In this document: piece by piece, positions 32,268-40,633 of the stretch
How the letters are laid out: the number at the start of each line of letters is the position of its first letter
Position numbering within the stretch: position 1 is the first letter of the stretch
Assembly (NCBI RefSeq): GCF_030733385.1
Contig: NZ_JASHJC010000024.1
Location: 1 to 40,699, forward strand
From: Roseovarius sp. MMSF_3359
Lineage (GTDB): Bacteria > Pseudomonadota > Alphaproteobacteria > Rhodobacterales > Rhodobacteraceae
Reading direction: 5' to 3'
DNA: 40,699 nt
Position numbers and translations under genes: made by a program
Notes under the pieces: model-generated
What the model was told of the DNA's origin: nothing
Databases searched by the model: none
Seen by the model: the letters and a program-made list of their open reading frames with translations, nothing else

Positions 32268-32777
32268 TCAGCTTTCGGACAGCGCAACCTTCATGTCCTT
32301 GACTTGATAGATGACCTCGCCATCGGCCTCAACCCGGCCATCGGCCACACCCATCGTCAAGCGGCGCGTCTGCACCGCCTTGGTGAAATCCACGTAGTAT
32401 GTCAGCATCTTGCGGTCGGGCCGGACCATGCCGGTGAGCTTCACCTCGCCCACGCCCAGCGCGTAACCGCGACCCTGCCAGCCGCGCCAGCCGAGGTTGA
32501 AACCGGTCAACTGCCACAGCCCATCAAGGCCCAGGCATCCGGGCATGATCGGGTTGCCGGGGAAGTGACATTCGAAAAACCACAGGTCGGGATTGATATC
32601 GAACTCGGCCACCACATGGCCCTTGCCATGTGCGCCACCGTCACCGCTGATATCGGTGATCCGGTCCATCATCAGCATGGGAGGTTCGGGCAATTGGGCA
32701 TTGCCGGGCCCAAAGAGCTCTCCGCGGGCGCATTTCAGCAAAGCGTCGCGGTCGAAGCTGGTTGGATAGTCAGCCAT
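32268..32777 (-). CDS. fabA: 3-hydroxydecanoyl-ACP dehydratase/isomerase
   Basis: A 169-residue hot-dog-fold enzyme that dehydrates 3-hydroxydecanoyl-ACP and isomerises the product, starting the anaerobic route to unsaturated fatty acids. The active-site His is in '[19 protein letters not shown]', and the Asp at the end of that motif completes the site. ATG at 32777 gives the family N-terminus '[14 protein letters not shown]' with AAAGGG upstream; a start six codons earlier is less likely. First gene of fabA-fabB-fabI, divergent from irr, an arrangement conserved in alphaproteobacteria. Confidence 0.95.
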   Translation of the reverse strand: MADYPTSFDRDALLKCARGELFGPGNAQLPEPPMLMMDRITDISGDGGAHGKGHVVAEFDINPDLWFFECHFPGNPIMPGCLGLDGLWQLTGFNLGWRGWQGRGYALGVGEVKLTGMVRPDRKMLTYYVDFTKAVQTRRLTMGVADGRVEADGEVIYQVKDMKVALSES

Positions 32778-32891
32778 ATGTGGCGACCCTTTCAATTCTG
32801 CAATATTCCGTTACCCAACCTGTAGCACCCGGCAAAAGGCGCTTGCAAGCCCGTGTGCGTCGCCGCACGCGCCGTTAACGTATGATTTTGT

Positions 32892-32921
32892 TTGAAATCA
32901 CCAAGGGGGACACCCTATATT
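32892..32921 (+). promoter_or_regulatory. Sigma-70-type promoter of irr
   Basis: TTGAAA (32892-32897) and TATATT (32916-32921) are separated by 18 bp, a near-consensus promoter. The start would fall near 32928, about 11-20 bases ahead of the irr start codons, giving a very short leader. Confidence 0.55.
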
Positions 32922-32938
32922 ACCCATGAGTTCAAAGG

Positions 32939-33367
32939 ATGGCAGCCGTGGCAACCGAAACAGCAACAAACCGAGGCACAGATTGGCTCACAGGCGCAGG
33001 ATTGCGTCCGACGCGGCAACGGGTCGCGCTGGCCACGTTGCTGGTGGGCGACGGTCAGCACCGACATGTGACCGCCGAAAGCCTCTTTGCCGATGTGCAG
33101 AAGATGGGCGAGCGCGTGTCGCTGGCCACGGTCTACAACACGCTGCGCGCCTTTTGTGATGTGGGTCTGATCCAAGAAGTCACCGTCGATGGCTCGCGCA
33201 GCTATTTCGACACCAATACTCACGATCACCCGCATTTCTTCTGGGAGGATGAAAATCGCCTCTCCGATGCGCCGGCCGAAGAGCTCGAGATCGCAAATCT
33301 CCCCAAGGCCCCCGATGGGACCGAGATCGCCAAGGTCGATGTCGTGATCCGCTTGCGCCGCACCTGA
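32939..33367 (+). CDS. irr: Iron response regulator, Fur family
   Basis: A 142-residue Fur-family regulator of the Irr type, which represses or activates iron and haem genes and is sensitive to haem. The winged helix is in 'LRPTRQRVALATLLVGDGQH' and 'ERVSLATVYNTLRAFCDVGL'. The His-rich site 'THDHPHFFWED' (residues 94-104) is the Irr haem/metal motif; the C-terminal CxxC pairs of Fur are absent, as in Irr. The ATG at 32939 is listed, but AAGGA directly abuts it; the GTG at 32948, three codons on, has that AAGGA at the right 8-base spacing and may be the true start. Divergent from fabA. Confidence 0.93.
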   Translation: MAAVATETATNRGTDWLTGAGLRPTRQRVALATLLVGDGQHRHVTAESLFADVQKMGERVSLATVYNTLRAFCDVGLIQEVTVDGSRSYFDTNTHDHPHFFWEDENRLSDAPAEELEIANLPKAPDGTEIAKVDVVIRLRRT

Positions 33368-33413
33368 TTTTCGGCATTCTGGCCGCTGACATTCCAGAGC
33401 AGCGAGGCCTTCC

Positions 33414-34403
33414 ATGCGCGCCATCACCTATTCCCGTTTCGGCCTCGCCGACGAGGTACTGACCCCGACAGACATGCCCACCCCCAGCGCGGCCGATGGC
33501 GAAGTTCTGGTGCGCCTGGCGGTTTCGGGCGTGAACCCGTCGGATGCCAAGGCACGGGCCGGCGTGCGCCCCGGGGTGACCAAACCTGCCTTCGATCAGA
33601 TCATCCCCCATTCCGATGGCGCCGGCGTCATCGAGGCCGTGGGGAACGGCGTCGATCCGGCGCGCGTGGGTCAGCGTGTCTGGATCTGGAACGGTCAATG
33701 GCAACGCCCCTTCGGCACCGCGGCGGAGTTCATCGCGCTACCCGAGAAACAAGCCGTGCCCCTGCCCGATGGCGTGTCGCTGGAAACCGGCGCAACGCTT
33801 GGCATTCCAGGGCTGACGGCGGCGCAGACGGTCTTTGGCGATGGCGATGTCGCGGGCAAGACCCTGCTCGTCAGCGGTGGTGCTGGCGCGGTGGGACACA
33901 ATGCCGTGCAACTGGCCAAGGCCGGTGGTGCAACCGTTATCGCGACCTGCTCGGGAAAAGCGGCCGCGCGGGTAAGCGATGCGGGCGCGGATCATGTCTT
34001 TGACTATGCGGACCCCGATCTTGCGGCCCAAATTACCGAAGTCACGGGCGGGCAAGGCATCGACCGCACCATCGAAGTCGAGTTTGGTGCGAATGCCGCC
34101 CTTCTGGCCGAAATCATGGCTCCGAACGGCACCATCGCCGCCTATGGTTCGTTCATCGACATGACCCCCGAACTGCCCTTCGGCCCCTATCTCTTCAAGG
34201 CGCTCAAGATCGACATCACGTTGATCTACATCCTGCCCGATGCCGCCCGCAATGCCGCGATCACCCGGCTGCATGACGCGCTGAGCAATGGTGACCTGCT
34301 CCCTGCCATCCACGCCACCTACCCGCTGGCGGACTGCGCAAAGGCCCATGAGGCTGTCATGACCCCAGGCCGCGCCGGGGCGGTTTTACTGGAGATCGAG
34401 TAG
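33414..34403 (+). CDS. Zinc-free MDR oxidoreductase (NADPH:quinone reductase type)
   Basis: A 329-residue medium-chain dehydrogenase/reductase. The N-terminal catalytic domain has 'VRLAVSGVNPSDAKARAGV' and 'PHSDGAGVIEAVGNGV'. The Rossmann half has 'TLLVSGGAGAVGHNAVQLAK' with the NADPH-binding GxGxxG-like turn. The Cys and His zinc ligands of alcohol dehydrogenases are absent, as in the zeta-crystallin/quinone reductase subgroup. It probably reduces quinones or alkenals with NADPH in the cytoplasm. It follows irr by 46 bp on the same strand, with GAGG before the ATG, so they may share a transcript. Confidence 0.88.
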   Translation: MRAITYSRFGLADEVLTPTDMPTPSAADGEVLVRLAVSGVNPSDAKARAGVRPGVTKPAFDQIIPHSDGAGVIEAVGNGVDPARVGQRVWIWNGQWQRPFGTAAEFIALPEKQAVPLPDGVSLETGATLGIPGLTAAQTVFGDGDVAGKTLLVSGGAGAVGHNAVQLAKAGGATVIATCSGKAAARVSDAGADHVFDYADPDLAAQITEVTGGQGIDRTIEVEFGANAALLAEIMAPNGTIAAYGSFIDMTPELPFGPYLFKALKIDITLIYILPDAARNAAITRLHDALSNGDLLPAIHATYPLADCAKAHEAVMTPGRAGAVLLEIE

Positions 34404-34454
34404 CGAAACCAAAGCGTTTTGAGTTCAACCGGTCAGATGACCTCTGAGAGTCCT

Positions 34455-34680
34455 TTGCGGACCAAGTCGCCTTTCAAGAACAGCCGCGCGATTGCCAGAC
34501 CGCGGGGTGGCGATCGACCGTGTTCAGATGCAATTTATCTTTGCCAAGTCCGGAAGACCTCTGATCGGGGTGCAACCTCTCCAAATCGCCAGCCCTTGCG
34601 GGCGGTCTGGCGATCGCGCGGCGGCCTTCGGCCTTGATTCCGCGCGAGGCCCTCAGATCAAACGGCGACAATGCCCGCAA
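34455..34680 (+). repeat. Hairpin-forming repeat element, copy 2 (about 226 bp)
   Basis: Inverted copy of the element at 6567-6783; 34581-34646 is identical over 66 bp. Internal arms 34483-34503 and 34602-34622 are complementary in 20 of 21 positions, the last being a G-T pair, and an inner stem (TGGCGAT/ATCGCCA) lengthens it to about 30 bp. Terminal inverted repeats are TTGCGGAC (34455-34462) and GCCCGCAA (34673-34680), with one mismatch. The loop holds TTTATCTTTGCCAAGTC, conserved in both copies. It fills most of the 341-bp gap between the quinone reductase and the FKBP gene; I see nothing else in that gap. No transposase gene is present. Confidence 0.75.
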
Positions 34681-34744
34681 TGCTGCCATGCGCTTTCAGA
34701 AAACCAGTCCTTCTTGGTAAGCCTACCTGTCGACGGCGCAATCC

Positions 34745-35173
34745 TTACCCGATCGAGACCAATTCAATCGCGAAGGTGAGGTCCTGACCGGCAAGCGGAT
34801 GGTTGGCATCGAGGGTCACCGTGTCGTCGGTGACCGCCACAACGCGGACCGGGATCGCCTGCCCGTCTGGTGCCTGCATCTGTAGCTGGATACCAACTTC
34901 GAGCGGGATGTCCTTGGGAATCTCACTCCGGGGGATATCCTGCCGGGCGTTGGCGTGCGGCTGCCCATAGGCCTCATCCGCGGGGACCTCTACGACTTTC
35001 TTGTCGCCCACTTTCATGCCCGGAATGGCCTGATCCAACCCCGGAATGATCTGGCCCGACCCCACGGTGAATTCCAGGGGATCCCGCCCGGCGCTGGAGT
35101 CAAACTCCGTGCCGTCCGTCAGGGTGCCAGTATAATGGAGGCGTACCTTGTCGCCAGATTTGACCTGGGTCAT
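34745..35173 (-). CDS. FKBP-type peptidyl-prolyl isomerase (SlyD-like)
   Basis: A 142-residue FKBP-type cis-trans prolyl isomerase. The N-terminal strand 'VKSGDKVRLHYTGTLTDGTE' and 'FDSSAGRDPLEFTVGSGQII', 'PGLDQAIPGMKVGDKKVVEV' form the FKBP half; an insert (about residues 70-125) corresponds to the chaperone IF domain, and 'DANHPLAGQDLTFAIELV' returns to the FKBP fold, as in SlyD. The His-rich metal tail of E. coli SlyD is missing. No signal peptide, so cytoplasmic. ATG at 35173 fits the family; the frame is open 207 bp upstream but the added residues are Cys/Arg-rich and unlike FKBP. Divergent from the HAD gene. Confidence 0.92.
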   Translation of the reverse strand: MTQVKSGDKVRLHYTGTLTDGTEFDSSAGRDPLEFTVGSGQIIPGLDQAIPGMKVGDKKVVEVPADEAYGQPHANARQDIPRSEIPKDIPLEVGIQLQMQAPDGQAIPVRVVAVTDDTVTLDANHPLAGQDLTFAIELVSIG

Positions 35174-35366
35174 CAATTGTCCAATCGCGTCGTGAAATAG
35201 GGTTCGGGGGCCGCACATCAGGGCGCGGAAGTTCGGGCGGGCAGTACGTAACGCTATACGGTGCGCCCCGCAATTGCAAATTCTAAAGCGGCTTGGCAAG
35301 GGCCAGATTGATCTTCCCCCGCCTGCGCATCCATGCCACTCTGCGCCCCAAGACTGGAGGGAGCAG

Positions 35367-36053
35367 ATGCCAATCACCACCTGTATTTTCGACGCCTACG
35401 GCACGCTCTTCGATGTGGGTGCGGCAGCGCGCCTCGCCGCAGCGGAGCCGGGACGTGAAGCCTTTGCCAAGGACTGGCCACAGATTGCCGAGCATTGGCG
35501 GTTGAAGCAGTTGCAATACACCTGGCTGCGTGCCGTGATGGGAGAACATGCGGATTTCTGGGACGTGACGCAGAACGGACTGGACTGGGCACTTGAGGCC
35601 AGCAGTCATGATGGCGATCCCGAGTTGCGTGAACGCCTGCTGCACCTCTACTGGGAGCTTGAGGCCTATCCGGAAGTGCCCGAGATGTTGGCCAAGCTGA
35701 AATTCGGCGGCATGAACACGGCGATCTTGTCGAACGGCTCTCCGGCGATGCTCGACGGGGCGGTGCAATCGGCAGGGATCGGCGACGTGCTGGACGATGT
35801 TTTGTCGGTCGAAAGCGTCGGCGTCTTCAAACCGGCCAGCGTCGTCTACGACCTTGTCGGCGAACGGTTCGGCTGCGCCCGGGACGAGGTCCTGTTTGTC
35901 TCATCGAACGGGTGGGACGCGGCGGCAGCGGCGGGATTTGGGTTTACAACCGCCTGGGTGAACCGCGCCGGTGACCCTGTGGACCGCCTGCCTGCCAAGC
36001 CCCGTCATTTCCTGTCCGACCTGACGGGCATTCCGGGACTGGCAGGCCTCTGA
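35367..36053 (+). CDS. HAD-type haloacid dehalogenase (type II)
   Basis: A 228-residue HAD-superfamily enzyme of the L-2-haloacid dehalogenase type. The nucleophile is Asp9 in 'CIFDAYGTLFDVG'; motif II is 'TAILSNGSP', the motif III Lys is in 'VGVFKPASVVYDL', and motif IV is 'VSSNGWDAAAAAGFGF', all as in type II dehalogenases, which hydrolyse 2-haloacids to 2-hydroxyacids. Halogenated acids occur in the sea, so the function is plausible, but phosphatase side activity cannot be excluded. ATG at 35367 has a strong GGAGGGAG. Its stop overlaps the next ATG (TGATG). Confidence 0.9.
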   Translation: MPITTCIFDAYGTLFDVGAAARLAAAEPGREAFAKDWPQIAEHWRLKQLQYTWLRAVMGEHADFWDVTQNGLDWALEASSHDGDPELRERLLHLYWELEAYPEVPEMLAKLKFGGMNTAILSNGSPAMLDGAVQSAGIGDVLDDVLSVESVGVFKPASVVYDLVGERFGCARDEVLFVSSNGWDAAAAAGFGFTTAWVNRAGDPVDRLPAKPRHFLSDLTGIPGLAGL

Positions 36054-36886
36054 TGCCGACCTTCCAGACCACTGACGGCCTCACGCTTTACTACGAGGAT
36101 GACGGCAAGGGCGCATCGGTCCTTTGTCTGGCTGGCCTCACGCGGAACAGCCGAGATTTCGACTTTGTCGCCCCCCACCTGGCGCATAAACGGCTGATCC
36201 GCATGGATTACCGCGGCCGGGGAAAGTCGGATTATGATCCTGATTTCATGAACTATTCCATCATGCGCGAGGCGCAGGATGCGATCGAGTTGCTGGATCA
36301 TCTGGGGCTGGAAAAGGTGACGCTTCTGGGCACGTCCCGGGGTGGATTGATCGCGATGGTGCTGGCCTATGCCCATAAATCGCGCCTCAACGGCGTGATC
36401 CTGAACGATATCGGCCCGGTGGTCGATGCAGGCGGGCTCGAACGGATTATGGATTATGTCGGCAAGGAGCCCAACTTTGCCACCTATGCCGCGGCTGCCG
36501 AGGGGCTGGCGGCGGTTTATGGCGATGATTTCCCCGGCGTGATCTATAACCGCTGGCTGGTGCAGGCGGAATTTATGTGGGCAGAGCAAGGCAAGGAAAC
36601 GCTCGCCCTGCGCTATGACGCGCGCCTGCGCGACGCGCTTGTGGGACAGGCCGGTGCGGGGGATGCACCCGACCTCTGGTCGCTTTTCGCGGCACTCGAA
36701 GGTCTGCCACTGGCCTCGGTCCGGGGGGCCAATTCCGATCTGCTGACCGCCGAAACGCAGGCCGAGATGGCCCGCCGCCATCCGGGCATGATCGCCGCGA
36801 CCGTGCCGGACCGGGGCCATGTGCCCTTCCTCGACGAACCCGAGGCGCTCAAAGCCATTGCTGACCTACTGGAGCAGGTAAAATGA
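36053..36886 (+). CDS. Alpha/beta hydrolase
   Basis: A 277-residue alpha/beta-hydrolase-fold enzyme. The oxyanion region is 'VLCLAGLTRNSRDFD', followed by 'RMDYRGRGKSDYD'; the nucleophile Ser95 is in 'GTSRGG', and the final His is in 'PDRGHVPFLDEPEAL'. The Asp of the triad is probably in the 'SVRGANSDLLT' loop, as in epoxide-type or ester hydrolases. Substrate unknown. It sits between the HAD dehalogenase (1-bp overlap) and the threonine dehydratase (4-bp overlap), so it is made in fixed ratio with them. Confidence 0.85.
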   Translation: MPTFQTTDGLTLYYEDDGKGASVLCLAGLTRNSRDFDFVAPHLAHKRLIRMDYRGRGKSDYDPDFMNYSIMREAQDAIELLDHLGLEKVTLLGTSRGGLIAMVLAYAHKSRLNGVILNDIGPVVDAGGLERIMDYVGKEPNFATYAAAAEGLAAVYGDDFPGVIYNRWLVQAEFMWAEQGKETLALRYDARLRDALVGQAGAGDAPDLWSLFAALEGLPLASVRGANSDLLTAETQAEMARRHPGMIAATVPDRGHVPFLDEPEALKAIADLLEQVK

Positions 36887-37869
36887 CCGACATCACCATG
36901 ATCCGCGCCGCCGCCGGGCGCCTTGACGGGCACGCGCGGCGCACGCCGCTCCTGAACTCGCCCTTCATGGACGAGATCGCGGGCCGCCGGGTCTTCGTGA
37001 AACCCGAATGCCTGCAACATACCGGTAGTTTCAAATACCGCGGCGGACGTTCGGCGGTCTCCGCGCTTGACGCGGACACGCGCGCGCGCGGTGTCATCGC
37101 CTTTTCCAGCGGCAATCATGCGCAAGGCGTGGCACTGGCCGCCCGTGAATTCGGCGTGCCTTCTGTCATCATCATGCCTGCCGACGCGCCGCAGATGAAG
37201 ATCGACAACACCCGTGCGCTTGGGGCGGAGGTTGTGCTTTATGACCGCGCAAACGGCGAAAGCCGCGAGGCTTTGGGCGACGAGCTGACCGCGGAACGCG
37301 GCCTGACGCTGATCCGCCCTTTTGACGAGCCGCAGGTGATTGCGGGTCAAGGGACCTGCGGGTTGGAGATTGCCGAAGACGCCAACGCCCTGGACATCGA
37401 AAATGCCGATGTTCTGGTCTGCTGTGGTGGCGGGGGCCTCACCTCTGGCATTGCGCTGGCCTGCGAGGCCGATGCCACTACCCTTCGTGTGCGCCCGGTA
37501 GAGCCGCAGGGATTCGATGATGTGAAACGCTCGCTTGCCTCGGGCCATATCGAGACCAACAACAGCCAGTCGGGCAATATCTGCGACGCGATTCTGACCC
37601 CCGCGCCGGGGCAGATTACCTTCCCGATCCTGCAACGGCTCTGCGGGCCGGGCGTTGCGGTGAGTGAAGAGGAATGCCTGCACGCGATGGCCATTGCCTG
37701 GGCGCGGTTGAAGGTGGTCGCGGAACCCGGCGGGGCGGCGGCACTGGCCGCGGCGCTTTTCCACAAGGATGCGTTGGAAGGTGATACGGTGATCGCCACC
37801 ATCTCGGGTGGGAATGTCGATGCCGACGTTTTTCAAACGGCGCTTAACAAGTATGGGGGGGATGTATGA
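36883..37869 (+). CDS. Threonine/serine dehydratase (fold-type II PLP enzyme)
   Basis: A 328-residue PLP enzyme. The PLP Lys51 is in 'ECLQHTGSFKYRGG', the phosphate-binding Gly loop is 'VLVCCGGGGLTSGIA', and 'AFSSGNHAQGVALAA' is the substrate loop. The length fits catabolic threonine dehydratase or serine racemase; there is no C-terminal ACT regulatory domain, so it is not biosynthetic IlvA. It would deaminate threonine or serine to 2-oxobutyrate or pyruvate. It starts in the stop of the upstream hydrolase (ATGA) and ends in the start of the next gene. Exact substrate, including 3-hydroxyaspartate, cannot be told. Confidence 0.88.
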   Translation: MTDITMIRAAAGRLDGHARRTPLLNSPFMDEIAGRRVFVKPECLQHTGSFKYRGGRSAVSALDADTRARGVIAFSSGNHAQGVALAAREFGVPSVIIMPADAPQMKIDNTRALGAEVVLYDRANGESREALGDELTAERGLTLIRPFDEPQVIAGQGTCGLEIAEDANALDIENADVLVCCGGGGLTSGIALACEADATTLRVRPVEPQGFDDVKRSLASGHIETNNSQSGNICDAILTPAPGQITFPILQRLCGPGVAVSEEECLHAMAIAWARLKVVAEPGGAAALAAALFHKDALEGDTVIATISGGNVDADVFQTALNKYGGDV

Positions 37870-39080
37870 CCGAATTCACCATTGCCAGTTTCAACGTCAA
37901 GAACCTGATCGGGCCGGACAAGGAATACTACGAGTTCCAGAAATACACGCCCGAGGAATATGCCTGGAAAGAAGACTGGATGGCGAACCAGCTTCTGACG
38001 CTTGATGCCGATATCGTGGGGTTACAGGAGATCTTCGAAGAAGACGCCCTGCAGAGCGTCATCGACGAGACCAACCGCCGCGCCGAGGTACTCAACGCGG
38101 CCACCCTTCCCGATAAATCGAAAAGCTATCGCCGCAAGGTCATCTTCCGCAAACTGGCGGTGGAGCCCTATACCGAAGCGGCCCTCGCCTTTGCGCCCAA
38201 CTCGGCGGATGAGGGCGTGCCGGGGCAGCGCCGACCGGGTGTCGCGGTGCTCTCGCGGTTCGGGTTTCACGGGACGCCCGAGATGATCCAGGACCTGCCG
38301 CAACCGCTGGATATCCCCTTTCAGCCTCTGCGCGGGCTCGACGGGCCGCAGGAGGCGGGGTTCTACCGCCTGCACCGCCTGTCGCGGCCGATCCTCAAGG
38401 TACGGGTCCCCGTCGGCGATCAGGTGATCACCGTCTTCAACTGCCACCTGAAATCCAAGCTCGGTGAATACAACAAACCAAAGGGCGCCGAGTTCGCCCC
38501 CGAGGAAGACCTGACCCGGTATGATCCCGTGGGCCGCGCCCTCGGTAGCCTGCGCGCCGCCGTGCGCCGCATGGCTGAGGCCTGGGTGCTGCGCGGTGAG
38601 ATCGTCAAGGAGATCAAGGCGGGCCACCCGGTCATGGTCATGGGCGACTTCAACGACGGCGAACATGCGGTCAGCTCCGAGATCATCGCAGGCGAGGTGC
38701 CGTTCAAGAACTATGCCTGGATGCTGCGCCATGATGCCAAGGCCGCGAATGACCGCTATTCCGCCGAGCAAAGCGCGCAAATCACCGAGGACATCGAGGC
38801 CGTGCGTCTGCACTCCGCCGAAAAGCTCTTTGTGCGCAAATCCCTGCGCGACATGGTTTATACCTCTGCCTTCGGCGGGGTTTACGAGAGCATTGACCAG
38901 CTTTTCCTGTCGCGCCATTTTCATCCGGACAACGGCGATCGGGTGGGCGAGATGACCTATTTCAGCGTCTTCAACGACCACCTGACCGATGGCTCCCACC
39001 CCGAGGCGCCCTATAACAAGCTCGCTTCGGATCACGGCCAGATCGTGGCGCATATGAGCCTGCGGAGCACGGGGAAATGA
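37866..39080 (+). CDS. Endonuclease/exonuclease/phosphatase-family protein
   Basis: A 404-residue metal-dependent hydrolase of the EEP superfamily. The active site is spread as usual: Asn in 'IASFNVKNLIG', Glu in 'IVGLQEIFEED', His in 'VFNCHLKSK', Asp/Asn in 'VMGDFNDGEH', and the final Asp-His in 'LASDHGQIVAH'. Members cut nucleic acids or remove phosphate from lipids or inositols, so the substrate is open. There is no signal peptide. ATGA overlaps join it to the dehydratase before it and the secreted protein after it. Confidence 0.87.
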   Translation: MTEFTIASFNVKNLIGPDKEYYEFQKYTPEEYAWKEDWMANQLLTLDADIVGLQEIFEEDALQSVIDETNRRAEVLNAATLPDKSKSYRRKVIFRKLAVEPYTEAALAFAPNSADEGVPGQRRPGVAVLSRFGFHGTPEMIQDLPQPLDIPFQPLRGLDGPQEAGFYRLHRLSRPILKVRVPVGDQVITVFNCHLKSKLGEYNKPKGAEFAPEEDLTRYDPVGRALGSLRAAVRRMAEAWVLRGEIVKEIKAGHPVMVMGDFNDGEHAVSSEIIAGEVPFKNYAWMLRHDAKAANDRYSAEQSAQITEDIEAVRLHSAEKLFVRKSLRDMVYTSAFGGVYESIDQLFLSRHFHPDNGDRVGEMTYFSVFNDHLTDGSHPEAPYNKLASDHGQIVAHMSLRSTGK

Positions 39081-39748
39081 GGGCGCGGGCACTTCTTTCA
39101 CTGGTGGTCACAATGGCCCTCACCGCGCCCGCGCTGGCGCAGGAGACGCCTGAGACGATTGGCCCCGTCTGGGACGGCAGCACATCTTTCCACCTCTTTG
39201 AAAACGAAACCAACTTCTACACGCCGGATTTCGTGAACTCCCATGATGTCATCCACGCCTTCGTGCGCGAAAAACTTGGCCTGCCGCGGGTGGCAGAGCG
39301 GTGGTTGCTGTCCGAAGGGGGCGCGACGGTCACCGTCTATTGGGACCCTGAGGATGAGCAGATCAGCTATGTCGACGAAGACGGCGAAACCATCCCCAGC
39401 ACCGATGATTTCAGCGGTTGGGCCGTGGCGGCGGTCGTGGTCGATGATACGCGCGGGTACAGCTATCTCGTCGGGCGCGGCCTTGCCCCGCCGGTCAATC
39501 GCGACCATGGGTACCTGGCGTATTCCTTCAGCGTGATCGAGAACTTCATGACCGCGCCGCACCTGTCCGCGCCGGTCGACATGATCGACTTCGCCGCCCT
39601 TGAAACCCAAGGTGTGCGGCGTACCGGGCGGCTTGAAATCGGCCAGAGCGGGTTCGAGATCGTGCGCCTTCTGACCCCGCAGGGCGCGTTCATGTCGGTG
39701 ACCGACAAGGATGTGTTCAAACGGTTCGGCGAAATCTACGAGGAGTAG
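39077..39748 (+). CDS. Secreted protein of unknown function
   Basis: A 223-residue protein with a clear Sec signal peptide (about 1-22, 'LLSLVVTMALTAPALAQE'), so it is probably periplasmic. I do not recognise the mature domain. Visible segments are 'SFHLFENETNFYTPDFV', 'VREKLGLPRVAERW', 'WAVAAVVVDDTRGYSYLVGR' and 'LETQGVRRTGRLEIGQ'. There are no cysteines in the mature part. It starts inside the stop of the EEP gene (ATGA) and ends 9 bp before the lactonase gene. The conserved coupling suggests a function linked to the EEP protein, which is inference only. Confidence 0.75.
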   Translation: MRARALLSLVVTMALTAPALAQETPETIGPVWDGSTSFHLFENETNFYTPDFVNSHDVIHAFVREKLGLPRVAERWLLSEGGATVTVYWDPEDEQISYVDEDGETIPSTDDFSGWAVAAVVVDDTRGYSYLVGRGLAPPVNRDHGYLAYSFSVIENFMTAPHLSAPVDMIDFAALETQGVRRTGRLEIGQSGFEIVRLLTPQGAFMSVTDKDVFKRFGEIYEE

Positions 39749-39757
39749 GAGACGGCC

Positions 39758-40552
39758 ATGGCCCTGATGGATCTAGACGATATCCGGCTTAACGTGGTGG
39801 AGGAAGGCGACCCGGCGGGCGCGCCACTGGTCTTTGCCAATTCGCTCGGTACCGATCTGCGGCTCTGGGACCAGATCATGCCGCTTTTGCCCGATGGTTT
39901 GCGTATCATCCGCTATGACATGCGCGGCCATGGCGGATCGGATTGCCCACCGTCACCTTATTCAATGGGGCAGTTGGTGAGGGATGCCGAGCAGGTCCTT
40001 GAACACCTGGGCGTCACCGATTGCGCCTTCGTGGGTCTCAGTATCGGCGGCATGGTGGCGCAGGGGTTGGCGGTAAAACGCCTTGATCTGGTGCGTGCCA
40101 TCGTGCTTTCGAACACCGCCGCCAAGATCGGTCAACCCGCCATGTGGGCCGAACGGATCGCGGCGGCAGAGGCCGGCGGGATCGAGGCGCTGGCCGATCC
40201 GACGATGGAACGCTGGTTCACGCGCACTTTTCGCGCGTCGCCCGACATGCAGTTCTGGCGCGACATGATGACCGGGCAGCGCGCCGAGGGGTTCATCGGC
40301 TGCATGCATGCCATCTCGGGCACGGATTTCTACACGCCGACCAGCGGGTTGCGCCTTCCGGCACTTGGCATTGCGGGGTCGGATGACGGCTCCACCCCGC
40401 CCGATCTGGTGCGCGAGACGACCGATCTGATCCCCGGGTCGGAATTCCACCTCATCCGCCGGGCAGGCCACCTGCCCTGCGTCGAGCAGCCCGAGGAATA
40501 CGCGCGCGTGCTGACGCAGTTCCTGCGCAAGATCGGCCATATCTCCACGTGA
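39758..40552 (+). CDS. pcaD: 3-oxoadipate enol-lactonase-like alpha/beta hydrolase
   Basis: A 264-residue alpha/beta hydrolase of the PcaD type. 'PLVFANSLGTDLRLWDQIM' and 'RYDMRGHGGSDCP' are the typical N-terminal segments, the nucleophile Ser95 is in 'GLSIGGMVAQGL', the Asp is in 'IAGSDDGSTPP' and the His in 'RRAGHLPCVEQPEEY'. PcaD opens 3-oxoadipate enol-lactone in the protocatechuate branch of the beta-ketoadipate pathway. None of the other pca genes is in the window, so the symbol is by sequence resemblance. ATG has TAGGAGAC upstream. Confidence 0.8.
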   Translation: MALMDLDDIRLNVVEEGDPAGAPLVFANSLGTDLRLWDQIMPLLPDGLRIIRYDMRGHGGSDCPPSPYSMGQLVRDAEQVLEHLGVTDCAFVGLSIGGMVAQGLAVKRLDLVRAIVLSNTAAKIGQPAMWAERIAAAEAGGIEALADPTMERWFTRTFRASPDMQFWRDMMTGQRAEGFIGCMHAISGTDFYTPTSGLRLPALGIAGSDDGSTPPDLVRETTDLIPGSEFHLIRRAGHLPCVEQPEEYARVLTQFLRKIGHIST

Positions 40553-40633
40553 TCTGACGAACTGCACCTCAATACATCGTCCTAGATATCAGCACCGCAG
40601 AGCGTGATCTCTGAGGGCAGCCTCCGACCGCGG

